A DNA stretch of 64,000 bases from Stutzerimonas kirkiae (GTDB lineage Bacteria; Pseudomonadota; Gammaproteobacteria; Pseudomonadales; Pseudomonadaceae). The translations under genes and the position numbers were made by a program. The notes beneath the pieces are model-generated. The model was not told the origin of the DNA, did no database searches, and saw only the letters and a program-made list of their open reading frames with translations. The stretch spans positions 57,481 to 121,480 of the forward strand of contig NZ_QJUO01000009.1 in NCBI RefSeq assembly GCF_004327335.1, given 5' to 3'. This document shows positions 7,267 to 16,773 of this stretch, one piece after another; within the stretch, counting starts at the first letter, position 1; every line of letters starts with the position of its first letter.

Positions 7267-10044
7267 ATGCGTTTCTTCGCCGACCTGAACCTGTCCACCA
7301 AGATCGTGATGCTGGTCAGCCTGCTCGGCGCCCTGGCGGCCTTCACCACCGGCTATTCGATGAACACCCTGCAACAGGTCGATGCCCGCTATCGCTACCT
7401 GCTCAACCATAACGGCCAGAGCAGCAGCCTGGCCGGTGATGCGCTGCTCGACCTGAGCGATGCCAGCCGCCTGCTGTTCAGCGTCCTGACCGAGGAAGAA
7501 GAGCGGCAAATGCGCACCACCCAGCAGAACATGCGCAAGATCGCCAGTGACTTCCAGGAGCGCATGGAGGAGATCCGCCCACTCATCCCGGAGCAGAGCG
7601 AACGCCTGCGGAACATCCAGCGCCAGCAGTTGCGCGTCTTCGAACTGGCCGAGCAAATCATCGACGATGCCGCCCGCTGGCGCGGCGATCGCGCCCTGAT
7701 GATCATCAAGCAGGACTTCGAGCCGGCGCTGCACCAGTTGCGCTACAACATGGATACGCTGCGCTACCAGCTCAACGACGACTATCTGAAGGCCGCCGAG
7801 ACACTGCGCCGCACCAGCCGTACGACCCTGATCGCCATCCTGCTGGCGTTCAGCCTGGCGGTGCTGCTCAGCATCGGCCTCGCCAGCTATTTTTCTATGC
7901 GGCATATCTCCAGGCCGATCAACCAGTTGACCCGCACCATGACCCGGCTGACCGCCAACCATTACGACGACGAGATCTCCGGCACCGAGCGCAAGGACGA
8001 AGTCGGGCAGATGGCCAAGGCCCTGCAGGTGTTCCGCGATACCATGCTGCGCGCCGAACGCCTGGAGCAGGAGGCCATGGCGGCAACGGAAATACGCCGC
8101 CTGTCGCAACAACTGGTGGACCTGGCCGATGCGATTCCCGGGGCCGTATTCCAGTTGCAGGTGGATGAGCATGGCGACAAGACCTTCACCTTCGCCAGCA
8201 GCAAGCTGGAACAGATGCTCGGCCCCATCCAGGGCGGCATCGGCCAGCCCGTCGCCGCCGACACAGCGCTGTTCCCGCATACCGCGGAATACCAGAAGGC
8301 CGCGCGCCAGGCCTTCCGCCACAGCCTGAAAGACCTCACCCCGATCGATTTCGATATCCATATCCAGAACCCGGATGGCGGCTTCTGGGTCAAGACCCTG
8401 GCCACCGTGCAACGCCAGCCGGACGACAAGACGCTGTTCAACTGTATCCTGCTCGATGTCAGCGAAATGCACCGCCAGGCCGAAGCCCTGCAGGAAGCCA
8501 AGGAGCAGGCCGAGCAGGCGGCCGAGGCCAAGGCCAACTTCCTCGCCGTCATGAGCCACGAAATCCGCACGCCGATGAATGCCATTCTCGGCCTGGCCCG
8601 CGCCCTGCTGCGCCAGCCCGTCTCGGGCAGGCAGCGCGAGCGGCTGGAACAGATCATCCATGCCGGCCGTCATCTGCAGGGCATCATCGACGACATCCTC
8701 GACTTTTCCCGCTCCGACAGCGGTCACCTGCAGTTGGAACACATCGTGTTCACGCCACGGCGGCTGCTGGACGAGTTGACGGATATGTTCAGCGAGGAGG
8801 TGGCGCGCAAGGGCCTGGTCCTGAGTACGGAGATCAGCGCGGAGACGCCGCAACGGCTCAAGGGCGATCCATTGCGCATCGGCCAGATCCTGATCAACTT
8901 CACCAATAACGCGATCAAGTTCAGTGACAAGGGGCGCATACACATCCACCTGGCCCTGCACGCGGATGCCACTGGCGCGCTCTTCCTGTATGGCAGCGTG
9001 GACGACCAGGGCATCGGCATCAGTCCGGCCCAGCGCGCGCAACTGTTCCAGCCCTTCCACCAGGCCGACGCCTCGATTTCCCGGCGCTTCGGCGGCACCG
9101 GCCTGGGCCTGTCCATCTCGCGCAACCTGGCGAAAATGATGGGAGGCGAGGTCGGTGCCGAAAGCATGGAAGGCATCGGCAGCCGCTTCTGGTTCAGGGT
9201 GCGGGTCGAAGAGGCAGGCGATGACACGGCGCAAAGCGCCCCGCCGCCGCTTGAAATCCCACCCCTGCCCCGCCATTACACCGGCCTGCGCCTGCTGCTG
9301 GTAGACGATAACGAACTGAATCGGCAGGTGGCTGGCGAACTGCTGCAGGAGGCGGGCTTCGAGGTCGATATGGCCGACAATGGCGAACAGGCCATCGCCA
9401 TCCTGCAAGCGGCCGCCGATGGCACATATGCCGTGGTGCTGATGGATATGATGATGCCGCTGCTCGATGGCCTGAGCGCCACCCGACTGTTACGGGAACA
9501 ACCGCGCTTCGACGGCTTGCCGATCATCGCACTGAGCGCCAACGCCCGCCCGCAGGACATGGAGCGCTGCCTGCAGGCCGGCATGCAGGGGCATATCGCC
9601 AAACCCATCGACGAGCGACAGCTCTGGTCGGTACTGGACAGCTGCCTGGCCCGCGAGGCACGGCCCATGATGGCACCCTCCAGCCAGTGGGGTATGCTCG
9701 AACGCTTGCGCGCGAGCATGTCCGCCGAGCGCTTCGCGGCCCTGCTGCGGATGCTGGTCGACGACTGCCGGCAGCGCTCGGAGCGCATCCAGGCCCTGGC
9801 CCGGGAGGGCGCCATCGAGGCGCTGGACCAGGAAGCCCACGATATGCTCAGCGCGGTCGGCTCGGCGGGACTATCATCTCTGACGACACTGGCCGAACGA
9901 CTCGGCCAGGCAGTGAAAAGCTCCGACCTGCCGGCCATCCGTGACCTGGCCCGGCAGATCGCCAGTGAAACCGCGTCGGCGCTGGAGTATTTGCAGAACC
10001 ATTTCGGGCCTGCCGACGGGCCCGCGAGCGACCTGGACGCATGA
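7267..10044 (+). CDS. Hybrid sensor histidine kinase (HAMP-PAS-HisKA-HATPase-REC-HPt)
   Basis: The 925-residue membrane kinase has a transmembrane helix at about 12-31, a helical periplasmic region to about 185 and a second helix at about 187-210. HAMP follows (SRPINQLTRTM through DEVGQMAKAL), then a PAS-like region at about 280-400. HisKA has the phospho-acceptor in FLAVMSHEIRTPMNAILG. The ATPase carries NFTNNAIKFSDKG, DDQGIGIS and FGGTGLGLSI. A receiver domain follows (LLLVDDNELNRQV, VVLMDMMMPLLDG). The end looks like an HPt module with His in DQEAHDMLSAVGSAG. The layout is TorS-like. An AGGA ribosome-binding sequence precedes the ATG. It sits between a binding-protein gene and a response-regulator gene in one probable operon. 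Confidence 0.92.
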   Translation: MRFFADLNLSTKIVMLVSLLGALAAFTTGYSMNTLQQVDARYRYLLNHNGQSSSLAGDALLDLSDASRLLFSVLTEEEERQMRTTQQNMRKIASDFQERMEEIRPLIPEQSERLRNIQRQQLRVFELAEQIIDDAARWRGDRALMIIKQDFEPALHQLRYNMDTLRYQLNDDYLKAAETLRRTSRTTLIAILLAFSLAVLLSIGLASYFSMRHISRPINQLTRTMTRLTANHYDDEISGTERKDEVGQMAKALQVFRDTMLRAERLEQEAMAATEIRRLSQQLVDLADAIPGAVFQLQVDEHGDKTFTFASSKLEQMLGPIQGGIGQPVAADTALFPHTAEYQKAARQAFRHSLKDLTPIDFDIHIQNPDGGFWVKTLATVQRQPDDKTLFNCILLDVSEMHRQAEALQEAKEQAEQAAEAKANFLAVMSHEIRTPMNAILGLARALLRQPVSGRQRERLEQIIHAGRHLQGIIDDILDFSRSDSGHLQLEHIVFTPRRLLDELTDMFSEEVARKGLVLSTEISAETPQRLKGDPLRIGQILINFTNNAIKFSDKGRIHIHLALHADATGALFLYGSVDDQGIGISPAQRAQLFQPFHQADASISRRFGGTGLGLSISRNLAKMMGGEVGAESMEGIGSRFWFRVRVEEAGDDTAQSAPPPLEIPPLPRHYTGLRLLLVDDNELNRQVAGELLQEAGFEVDMADNGEQAIAILQAAADGTYAVVLMDMMMPLLDGLSATRLLREQPRFDGLPIIALSANARPQDMERCLQAGMQGHIAKPIDERQLWSVLDSCLAREARPMMAPSSQWGMLERLRASMSAERFAALLRMLVDDCRQRSERIQALAREGAIEALDQEAHDMLSAVGSAGLSSLTTLAERLGQAVKSSDLPAIRDLARQIASETASALEYLQNHFGPADGPASDLDA

Positions 10045-10050
10045 CAAAGG

Positions 10051-10989
10051 ATGAACCACAGCTTGCAGCGGCGCAGCGCGGAACCTGCGCAGAACGATAC
10101 CCTGCCCGTGGTGCTGATCGTCGATGACCAGCCGATCAACATCGCCTTTACCGGCAGCGCACTGGAGGGTATCTGCCTGCCAGTCGGCGCCAACGATGGC
10201 GAACAGGCACTGCAACTGGCGCGCCAGCATCAGCCGGACCTGATCCTGCTGGATATCCGTATGCGCACGATGGACGGTTTCGAAACCTGCCGGCGCCTCA
10301 AGAGCGACCCGCAGACCCGAAGCATCCCGGTCATCTTCCTGACCGCCCTCAAGGATGAGGAGAACGAAGAACAAGGACTGCGGGCCGGAGCCATCGACTA
10401 CATCAGCAAACCCTTCAGTACCCCCCTGCTGCGGGCCCGGGTGCGCAACCACCTGCGACTCTACCGCCAGCAGCGGCAACTGGAGCGGCTCGCCCAACTG
10501 GACGGCCTGACCGGTATCGCCAACCGACGCACCTTCGATGAATTGCTGCAGAGCTGCTGGGCGCAGCAGGCGGGCAAGCAGCCACTGGCGTTGCTGATGA
10601 TCGATATCGACGCCTTCAAGCGCTACAACGATTCGCTCGGGCACCAGAGCGGCGATGACGCCATCCGCCGCATCGCTCGCTGCATCGAAGCCTCGCTGCA
10701 ACGCCATGAGGACCTCGTGGCCCGCTACGGTGGCGAGGAGTTCGCCTGCATCCTGCCCAATACCGATCTGAACGGAGCCGACCACCTGGCACGGACCATC
10801 CAGAATGCGGTCGCCGCGCTGCGTATCGAACACCCGGACTCACCGACTTCGCCATTCCTCACCCTGAGCATCGGCGGCGCCGCGGTGATTCCCGATCCTC
10901 AGGAATCACCGCGGCTACTGCTGAGGAAGGCCGATGCCAATCTCTACCAGGCAAAGCAGAGCGGCCGCTCGCGCACGGCGCTAGGCTGA
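10051..10989 (+). CDS. Response regulator with GGDEF (diguanylate cyclase) output
   Basis: The 312-residue protein has an N-terminal receiver domain (VLIVDDQPINIAF, phospho-Asp in LILLDIRMRTMDGF, Lys in YISKPFS). The GGDEF domain has the active-site variant GGEEF in ARYGGEEFACILP, which is catalytically competent in the family. An RHED sequence sits exactly five residues before GGEEF and matches the RxxD inhibitory I-site. It should make c-di-GMP from two GTP when phosphorylated, with product inhibition. The start is seven bases after the kinase stop. Its last codons overlap, on the opposite strand, the end of the next kinase gene. Confidence 0.93.
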   Translation: MNHSLQRRSAEPAQNDTLPVVLIVDDQPINIAFTGSALEGICLPVGANDGEQALQLARQHQPDLILLDIRMRTMDGFETCRRLKSDPQTRSIPVIFLTALKDEENEEQGLRAGAIDYISKPFSTPLLRARVRNHLRLYRQQRQLERLAQLDGLTGIANRRTFDELLQSCWAQQAGKQPLALLMIDIDAFKRYNDSLGHQSGDDAIRRIARCIEASLQRHEDLVARYGGEEFACILPNTDLNGADHLARTIQNAVAALRIEHPDSPTSPFLTLSIGGAAVIPDPQESPRLLLRKADANLYQAKQSGRSRTALG

Positions 10990-13386
10990 CGCGCAAGCGT
11001 GCTCCGGCAGCCGCTCCAGCACGGCCAGCAGGTCATCCGTCTGCACCGGCTTGAGCAGGCAGGCATCGAAACCCAGGGAAGCGGGAAGATGCTCCGGGCG
11101 GCGCGGTGGCGATGCCGAATAGAGCACCACCGGCAGCGTCGGCCACTGCTGGCGGACCAGCTCCAGCAGCTCCCAGCCATTCATATCGGGCATCATCTGG
11201 TCGATGATCATGATATCGACCTGCTCGGTCTGCAGGAAACACAGCGCTTCTTCGCCACTGCCGCAGGCTTCAGCGTCATAACCGTAGCCGGCCAGGAGTT
11301 CGTAGAGCATTTCCCGGGTGATGGCGATGTCATCGACGATCAGCACCCGCAGCCCCTGGCCATCGCGCAGCCGCGAATAACTCTCGATGAATACCTGCTC
11401 CAGTTCCTGCTCGCCCGCCAGCTCCACCTGCAAGTCGAAACTGAAGCGGCTGCCCTGACCGGGTGCGGACGCCACCTGCAGGCTGCTGCCCATCAGGCCA
11501 AGCATCTGCTGCACGATATACAGCCCGAGCCCCACCCCCGGCCTGCCGGCGACATTGCTGCCACGGCTGAATGGCTCCTGCAGGCGCGCCAGGTCCTTCG
11601 AGGCGATGCCGATACCCGTGTCCTGTACGCAGAAACGCAGCAACACATGCCCTTCGGGGGGATCGGGCAGACACTCGACGGACAGTTGGATATCGCCATC
11701 GTGGGTGTACTTGGCGGCATTGGCCAGCAGATTGACCAGCGTCTGGCGCAACCGGCGGAAATCGGCATTCACCAGCAGCGGCAGGTCGTCGGCGAAATGG
11801 CACTGCAAGCGGTTGCCATGGCGTTCGGCCAGGTAGCGCCCCTGCTCCCGGGTTTCCTTGAGAAAACCGAACAGATAGCCCGGCGCCGCCAGCAACTCGA
11901 GTTGCCGCACATCATTGCGCGCGTACTCGAGCAACTCGTCGATCAGTTCCAGTTGCATATGCGCACTGCGCTCGATGGCACGGGCCACCGATTCGCTGGA
12001 TTTCCGCTGCTCCGGCAGCGCGCGGGCATGGTCGATCATCCCCAGCAAGGGGGTACGCAGATCATGGCCGATGCGTGCCATCAGCAGTTGCTGGTTGCGC
12101 AGGGCCTCCCCCAGTTGCGCGGTCCGCTCGGCGATGCTGTGCTCCAGGCGTTCCTGTTCGGCCTGCTTGATCTGTTCGATATCGGCCAGCGCCTGTTTCT
12201 CGCGGCGGCGCCCGAGCGCGACCTGGCTGACCAGGGTATAGAGCAACAGCACCGCGCCAGGCAGGGTGGACAAACTGAAGAAGGAATACTCGAACGGCGA
12301 AAACGGCGACCAGCCCAGGCGATGGACGAGTACCAGCGACAGTTGCAGCGTCAACAGGCTCGGCACCAGGTAGCAGAACCAGTCATAACCCAGGCGCCTC
12401 CTGTAGCCGATGAATACCGCACTCCACAGGACGACCTGGCCAACGACGCTAAGCGCGTTGCGAACAGCGTACGCGCCCTCCAGTTGCTCCGGGAACAGTA
12501 TGCGCAACAGGGCATAGGCCACGAACGCCACCTGGCAAAGCGTCATGCACAGATTCAGCGGATACGGCTGGCGCCCCATCTGCAGCAGCACCCGCAGGTA
12601 GGCGAACACAAGCACACTGCACAGGGCCTGGGCGGCCAGCACCAGGCCGAGATCCAGCCCGGGCATGTCGGGCCATAGATGGACGAAACCATAGCCATTG
12701 GCCAGCGCCACATACAGGCAGTGGCTCAAAACCGCCATGGCGTGGGCGATCAGCAGGCGCAAGCGGAATATACGCCCCAGCGCCAGGCTGAACAGAATCA
12801 GCGACAGGACGATACCGTACACCATGCCATCGGCCAGGCTTTCATCCATGCGCTGCTTCAACAGGCCTTGGTGCGACACCAGCTCCGGCAATACGAAAGT
12901 CGGTAGCGTACTGGTCACGCGCATCAGCAACAGCGCCCGCGCCCCCGGCTCCAGCAATACCGGGAACGCCGGCAGGCGCACCTGCTCGGGCCATTCACGC
13001 AACGGATGGCTGGCACCACCCACCGCGCTCAGCCAACCGCCATCGCGTTGCTGATAGAGCTGGATATCACGGTTATTGCTGGAGCCGGAGAGGACGAATA
13101 CCTGGCAGAAGGCCGCGCTGCGGTTTTCCAGTTCCAGCCGCAGCCAGAGCGGCGGCTTGCCGGCCCCGCGCACCAGGTTCCCCTGCCGCAGGCGCTGCCA
13201 TCCATCCATTGGCAGACGGGCAACCTGCTCCACCGTCATCGCCTGGCTGCCTTCGTCATGGCCACTGGCAAAGGTATGCAGTGGGATCGGCCGCAGCGCG
13301 CAATCCTCCAGGATCAGCGGAGCGGCACTCAGCGATCCTGGTAACAGGCAGCACAACATGAGACAGGACAGCAGGACTCTGATCAC
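10981..13386 (-). CDS. 7TMR-DISM hybrid sensor histidine kinase
   Basis: GTG at 13386 is chosen as the start: a GGAGG sequence lies four bases upstream and a signal peptide follows (VIRVLLSCLMLCCLLPGSLS). The roughly 801-residue product has a periplasmic DISMED2-like domain to about 170 and seven hydrophobic helices to about 385. A short coiled coil, HisKA (RIGHDLRTPLLGM), HATPase (NLLANAAKYTHDG, DTGIGI, GVGLGLYIV) and a C-terminal receiver (LIVDDIAITREM, IIDQMMPDMNGW) complete it. No partner regulator is adjacent. It lies 224 bases downstream of the pqqU-type gene on the same strand. A role in controlling the PQQ-alcohol oxidation island is possible but is inference only. Confidence 0.88.
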   Translation of the reverse strand: MIRVLLSCLMLCCLLPGSLSAAPLILEDCALRPIPLHTFASGHDEGSQAMTVEQVARLPMDGWQRLRQGNLVRGAGKPPLWLRLELENRSAAFCQVFVLSGSSNNRDIQLYQQRDGGWLSAVGGASHPLREWPEQVRLPAFPVLLEPGARALLLMRVTSTLPTFVLPELVSHQGLLKQRMDESLADGMVYGIVLSLILFSLALGRIFRLRLLIAHAMAVLSHCLYVALANGYGFVHLWPDMPGLDLGLVLAAQALCSVLVFAYLRVLLQMGRQPYPLNLCMTLCQVAFVAYALLRILFPEQLEGAYAVRNALSVVGQVVLWSAVFIGYRRRLGYDWFCYLVPSLLTLQLSLVLVHRLGWSPFSPFEYSFFSLSTLPGAVLLLYTLVSQVALGRRREKQALADIEQIKQAEQERLEHSIAERTAQLGEALRNQQLLMARIGHDLRTPLLGMIDHARALPEQRKSSESVARAIERSAHMQLELIDELLEYARNDVRQLELLAAPGYLFGFLKETREQGRYLAERHGNRLQCHFADDLPLLVNADFRRLRQTLVNLLANAAKYTHDGDIQLSVECLPDPPEGHVLLRFCVQDTGIGIASKDLARLQEPFSRGSNVAGRPGVGLGLYIVQQMLGLMGSSLQVASAPGQGSRFSFDLQVELAGEQELEQVFIESYSRLRDGQGLRVLIVDDIAITREMLYELLAGYGYDAEACGSGEEALCFLQTEQVDIMIIDQMMPDMNGWELLELVRQQWPTLPVVLYSASPPRRPEHLPASLGFDACLLKPVQTDDLLAVLERLPEHACASA

Positions 13387-13610
13387 ATGACCTCCGTGCC
13401 GGGCAAGATAGCGAGCGGTAGAAGCTGAATCGGCCCAGGGAGAGAAGTCTTGAGCCGGATTGCCAAAAATCCGGCACAAATATAAGAGAAAGACGGAAAA
13501 ATACCTATGATAAAAACAGGGAATTATTGCGGAGAAATGACTGAAGCCGGACGAGAAGGCAAGCAGCCCTCCGCGTCCAGCCTCCAACCCTCGTTTCGGC
13601 TTTTCAAAAG

Positions 13611-15710
13611 CTAGAAGTTGTACTCGGCCGCCGCACCGACATACCACGAGCGCCCGGGCGCCGCCTCGTAATAACGCCGGTTGCTGTCACCGACGATGAC
13701 CGAACCGACGTACTGGCGGTCGAACAGGTTGTCCAGGCGCAGGGTCTGCTGCAACGTCCAGTCGCCCAGGCGCTGCTCCAGTTGTGCACGCCAGTTGAAT
13801 ACCGCATAGGCCGGCGCCGCCTTCTCGCGGTTGCTGTCCTCGGTATACACCTTGCTCCGGTAGAAGCCCTCCAACGCCGTACTCAAGCCATCCAGCGGCT
13901 GCCAGTTCAGCTCGACGAACAGCGTGGTACGGGGGACTCCCGGCAAATTGTTGCCGCTGTCGACGCGGCTGCCGCCGGCGTCGAAGGAAGAATCGTAGAC
14001 CGCCCGCAGGTAGGTATAGGCAAGGCTGGCGCTCCACTGGGAATGCAGTTGCGCCTCCAGCCCCAGCTCCAGGCCCCGACGTTGCGTCCTGCCGGCATTC
14101 TGGTAGCGGGTACGACCGTCCTGGCTGTCGGCGATGACGATTTCGTCATCGCTATCGATCTGGAACAGCGCCGCGTTGATACGCGCCCGCTCGCCCAGCA
14201 GCGCTTTCAGCCCAAGCTCGTACTGGGTGCTGATGGAAGGTGACAGCGAGCGATTGAAGCTGCTATCCACCCCATAGGCCAGTTCGCCCAGGGTGGGCGT
14301 TTCATAGCCCCGTGCGACACTGAAGTAACCGTTCAACTCTGGCGTGAAGGCATAACCGACACTGAGCGATGGCGTGGCCTTGCGATAACGCTGGGTACCG
14401 CTGTCATCGCCATTGAAGCCGTCGATGTATTTGTCATCCACTTCGATCTCGACATTGCTGTAGCGCAAACCGCCCTGCAGGGTCCAGTCGCCCACTTGCC
14501 AGGTCAACTGCGCATAGGGGTCGAGGCTGGTCACCGTATTGAGTTCGTCACGCCGCAAGCGCCCCTTCACCCCCAGTCGAGTGGAAGACAGGAAGTTTTC
14601 GTAACCCTGGCGATCATCCTGACTGCGGTCGTACTCCAGCCCCAGGGCCAGGCGCAGGTCGCCGATAGCGCTGGGCAAGGGTTGCAGCCAGCGCAGGCTG
14701 CCACCGTGGAAATCGCGCTCGAAATCCACCACGCCGCCGCCGTGCCGGGCATTGCCCTGCGCCGCCGGGGGGATGGCCAGGTACTGGATCACATGGCGCT
14801 TGCCGCCATAGAACGTGGCCTGCAGGGTCGCATCGGCGAAATGACGCTCGTAGTTCACGCCGAGCTGCTGATGGTCGATGCTCTTGCGCGTGTCATAGAG
14901 CAGCGCATTGGCGGTCACCGAGCGCGGATCTGCCTTGTAGCCCTGCCAGCTCTGCCCCAGCGGATCATCCGTGGCATTCTGCTCCAGGCTGCTGTAGACC
15001 AGCGCCAAGCGACTGTACTCGTCCGGAGTGAAACTGAGCTTGCCGAACACCTGGTCGCGGCGGGCGGCACTGTGGTCCCGGTAGCCATCGGTATCCATGC
15101 GCGAGGCATTGAACAGGAAGCCCACGCCATTCGCCGCGCCCTCCGCATTCAGGCGATTCCTGCGCAGGCCATCGCTACCGAACAGGGTGCCGGCACCGAT
15201 ACGCGGCGAACCCTGGCCATCCCGCGAGAACATCTGCACCACGCCGCCGGCATTGCTGCCGTAGAGTACCGAGGCCGGGCCACGCAGCACCTCGATACGC
15301 TCGGCGCTATCGAGGTTGAAGGTCGCCGCCTGCCCCTGACCATCCGGGGTGCTGGCCGGAATGCCATCGGTGATCAGCTTGATGCCGCGCACACCGAACG
15401 CCGAGCGGGCGCCGAAACCACGCGAGGATATCTGCAGGTCCTGCGCATAGTTCTGCCGGTTCTGCACCACCAGCCCCGGCACCCGCGCCAGCGCCTCGGA
15501 AGCGTTGATACCCAACTGCCCATCGCGGATCTGCCGCGCGCTGACACTGTCGACGGAAAAAGGCAGGTCGAAACTCGCGGCGGCGCTACGCGAGCCACTG
15601 ACCACCAGCGGGTCCAGTTCCAGTTGCTGGGCCGCGACATGCCCGCAAAAGGCAACGCTCACAGCAAGCGACAGGGCATCGCGGGTCAGTCGAGCAAGGC
15701 TATCGGTCAT
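13611..15710 (-). CDS. pqqU: PqqU/YncD-like TonB-dependent receptor for PQQ
   Basis: The 699-residue outer-membrane receptor has no STN domain. It has an N-terminal export signal and a plug with RVPGLVVQNRQNYAQDLQIS, RGFGARSAFGVRGIKL and DGIPASTPDGQGQ. The barrel end is DNLFDRQYVGSVIV and RRYYEAAPGRSW, closing with YNF. These stretches match my recollection of E. coli YncD, renamed PqqU, which imports pyrroloquinoline quinone; the length is also about 700. Here it lies beside genes for a PQQ-dependent dehydrogenase, which supports PQQ as substrate. The ATG at 15710 is preferred over longer upstream extensions that lack a signal peptide at the N-terminus. Confidence 0.82.
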   Translation of the reverse strand: MTDSLARLTRDALSLAVSVAFCGHVAAQQLELDPLVVSGSRSAAASFDLPFSVDSVSARQIRDGQLGINASEALARVPGLVVQNRQNYAQDLQISSRGFGARSAFGVRGIKLITDGIPASTPDGQGQAATFNLDSAERIEVLRGPASVLYGSNAGGVVQMFSRDGQGSPRIGAGTLFGSDGLRRNRLNAEGAANGVGFLFNASRMDTDGYRDHSAARRDQVFGKLSFTPDEYSRLALVYSSLEQNATDDPLGQSWQGYKADPRSVTANALLYDTRKSIDHQQLGVNYERHFADATLQATFYGGKRHVIQYLAIPPAAQGNARHGGGVVDFERDFHGGSLRWLQPLPSAIGDLRLALGLEYDRSQDDRQGYENFLSSTRLGVKGRLRRDELNTVTSLDPYAQLTWQVGDWTLQGGLRYSNVEIEVDDKYIDGFNGDDSGTQRYRKATPSLSVGYAFTPELNGYFSVARGYETPTLGELAYGVDSSFNRSLSPSISTQYELGLKALLGERARINAALFQIDSDDEIVIADSQDGRTRYQNAGRTQRRGLELGLEAQLHSQWSASLAYTYLRAVYDSSFDAGGSRVDSGNNLPGVPRTTLFVELNWQPLDGLSTALEGFYRSKVYTEDSNREKAAPAYAVFNWRAQLEQRLGDWTLQQTLRLDNLFDRQYVGSVIVGDSNRRYYEAAPGRSWYVGAAAEYNF

Positions 15711-15813
15711 GGTCAATCCATCTCGGTATCGGTACAGGGAGTCGGACAACGATAATCCTTCTCCCGCCCGCAGGCGTCCGGCAAAGGTCTTACTACCAAA
15801 GACCACCCTCGCC

Positions 15814-16746
15814 TCAGGGTACCGGTTCACGCAGCACGCGCTGCTCATACGTGGGATACAGATGGCTGACGGTACGGATCAGTTCATAACGGCTCAGGTT
15901 GATCGCGGCAAAGCGCTCCGGTATCGGCAGGCGCCACACCTCGTTCATATCGGCCCCGGAAGCGGCGGCCTCGCCCAGTACGCCATCCAGCCACCCCAGG
16001 TAATCGCGCATCTGCAGCAATGGCGCGTCATCGCTTGCCAACGGGCCATGGCCCGGCACCAGAAGGCGCCACGGCAAGCCCGCCAGCGTGTCGATGTCCG
16101 CCAGCCAGATGTCCAGCCCCGGCGAATTCGGCGTGGTCAGGGCACGCTGGTAGAACACCAGGTCGCCGGCGAACAGCACGCCGCTGGTTTCATCGAGGAT
16201 CGCCAGGTCGGCACCGGTATGCCCACTCAAGGCCAACAGGCGCAGGCGGTGTTCGCCCACCTGCAATAACCCCGGCTCCAGCGATTCGTCGGCCAGCACC
16301 AGCTCGGTGCCTCGCATCCAGTCGCCGACCAGGCGGTACATGTTTTCCGCCATGGCATCGCCCTGCTCCGCCAACCGCCGGTTGGTTCCCGGCAAGGCGG
16401 CGATAGGCGCTTCGCGAAACGCCTGGTTGCCCAGTACATGGTCCGGGTGGTGATGGGTCAACAGGACCTTGACCACCGGCTTGTCGGTCACTGCAGCAAT
16501 CGCCCGGCGCATCGCCTCGCCATAGCGCTTCGAGGGTCCAGTGTCGATCACCACCACCCCTGCCGTTGTCAGGATGAAGGCGGTATTGACGATATTGCCG
16601 CCATTGTTCCGGTCGAAATCCTCCGTGCTGCCTTCCAGCAGCCAGGTGTTCACGGCGATCTGGCGCGGCTGCAGGCGATATTCCAATTCGCCCAGCACCG
16701 GTGTGGCGATGCACAGAAGAAACATGAAATGGAGCATCGAACGCAT
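15814..16746 (-). CDS. Quinoprotein relay-type zinc metallohydrolase (MBL fold)
   Basis: The 310-residue exported protein has a signal peptide (MRSMLHFMFLLCIATPVLG). The metallo-beta-lactamase metal motif is THHHPDH at about residue 97, with later ligands in SGHTGADL, FAGDLVF and PGHGP. Such proteins recur beside PQQ dehydrogenases and are named quinoprotein relay system zinc metallohydrolases; they are related to SoxH. The natural substrate is not established. The gene is 27 bases downstream of the SoxYZ-like gene and follows pedF in the same direction, so one operon is likely. Confidence 0.85.
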   Translation of the reverse strand: MRSMLHFMFLLCIATPVLGELEYRLQPRQIAVNTWLLEGSTEDFDRNNGGNIVNTAFILTTAGVVVIDTGPSKRYGEAMRRAIAAVTDKPVVKVLLTHHHPDHVLGNQAFREAPIAALPGTNRRLAEQGDAMAENMYRLVGDWMRGTELVLADESLEPGLLQVGEHRLRLLALSGHTGADLAILDETSGVLFAGDLVFYQRALTTPNSPGLDIWLADIDTLAGLPWRLLVPGHGPLASDDAPLLQMRDYLGWLDGVLGEAAASGADMNEVWRLPIPERFAAINLSRYELIRTVSHLYPTYEQRVLREPVP

Positions 16747-16773
16747 AGGGCCTCCCGGTTCGGCTACAGCGAC

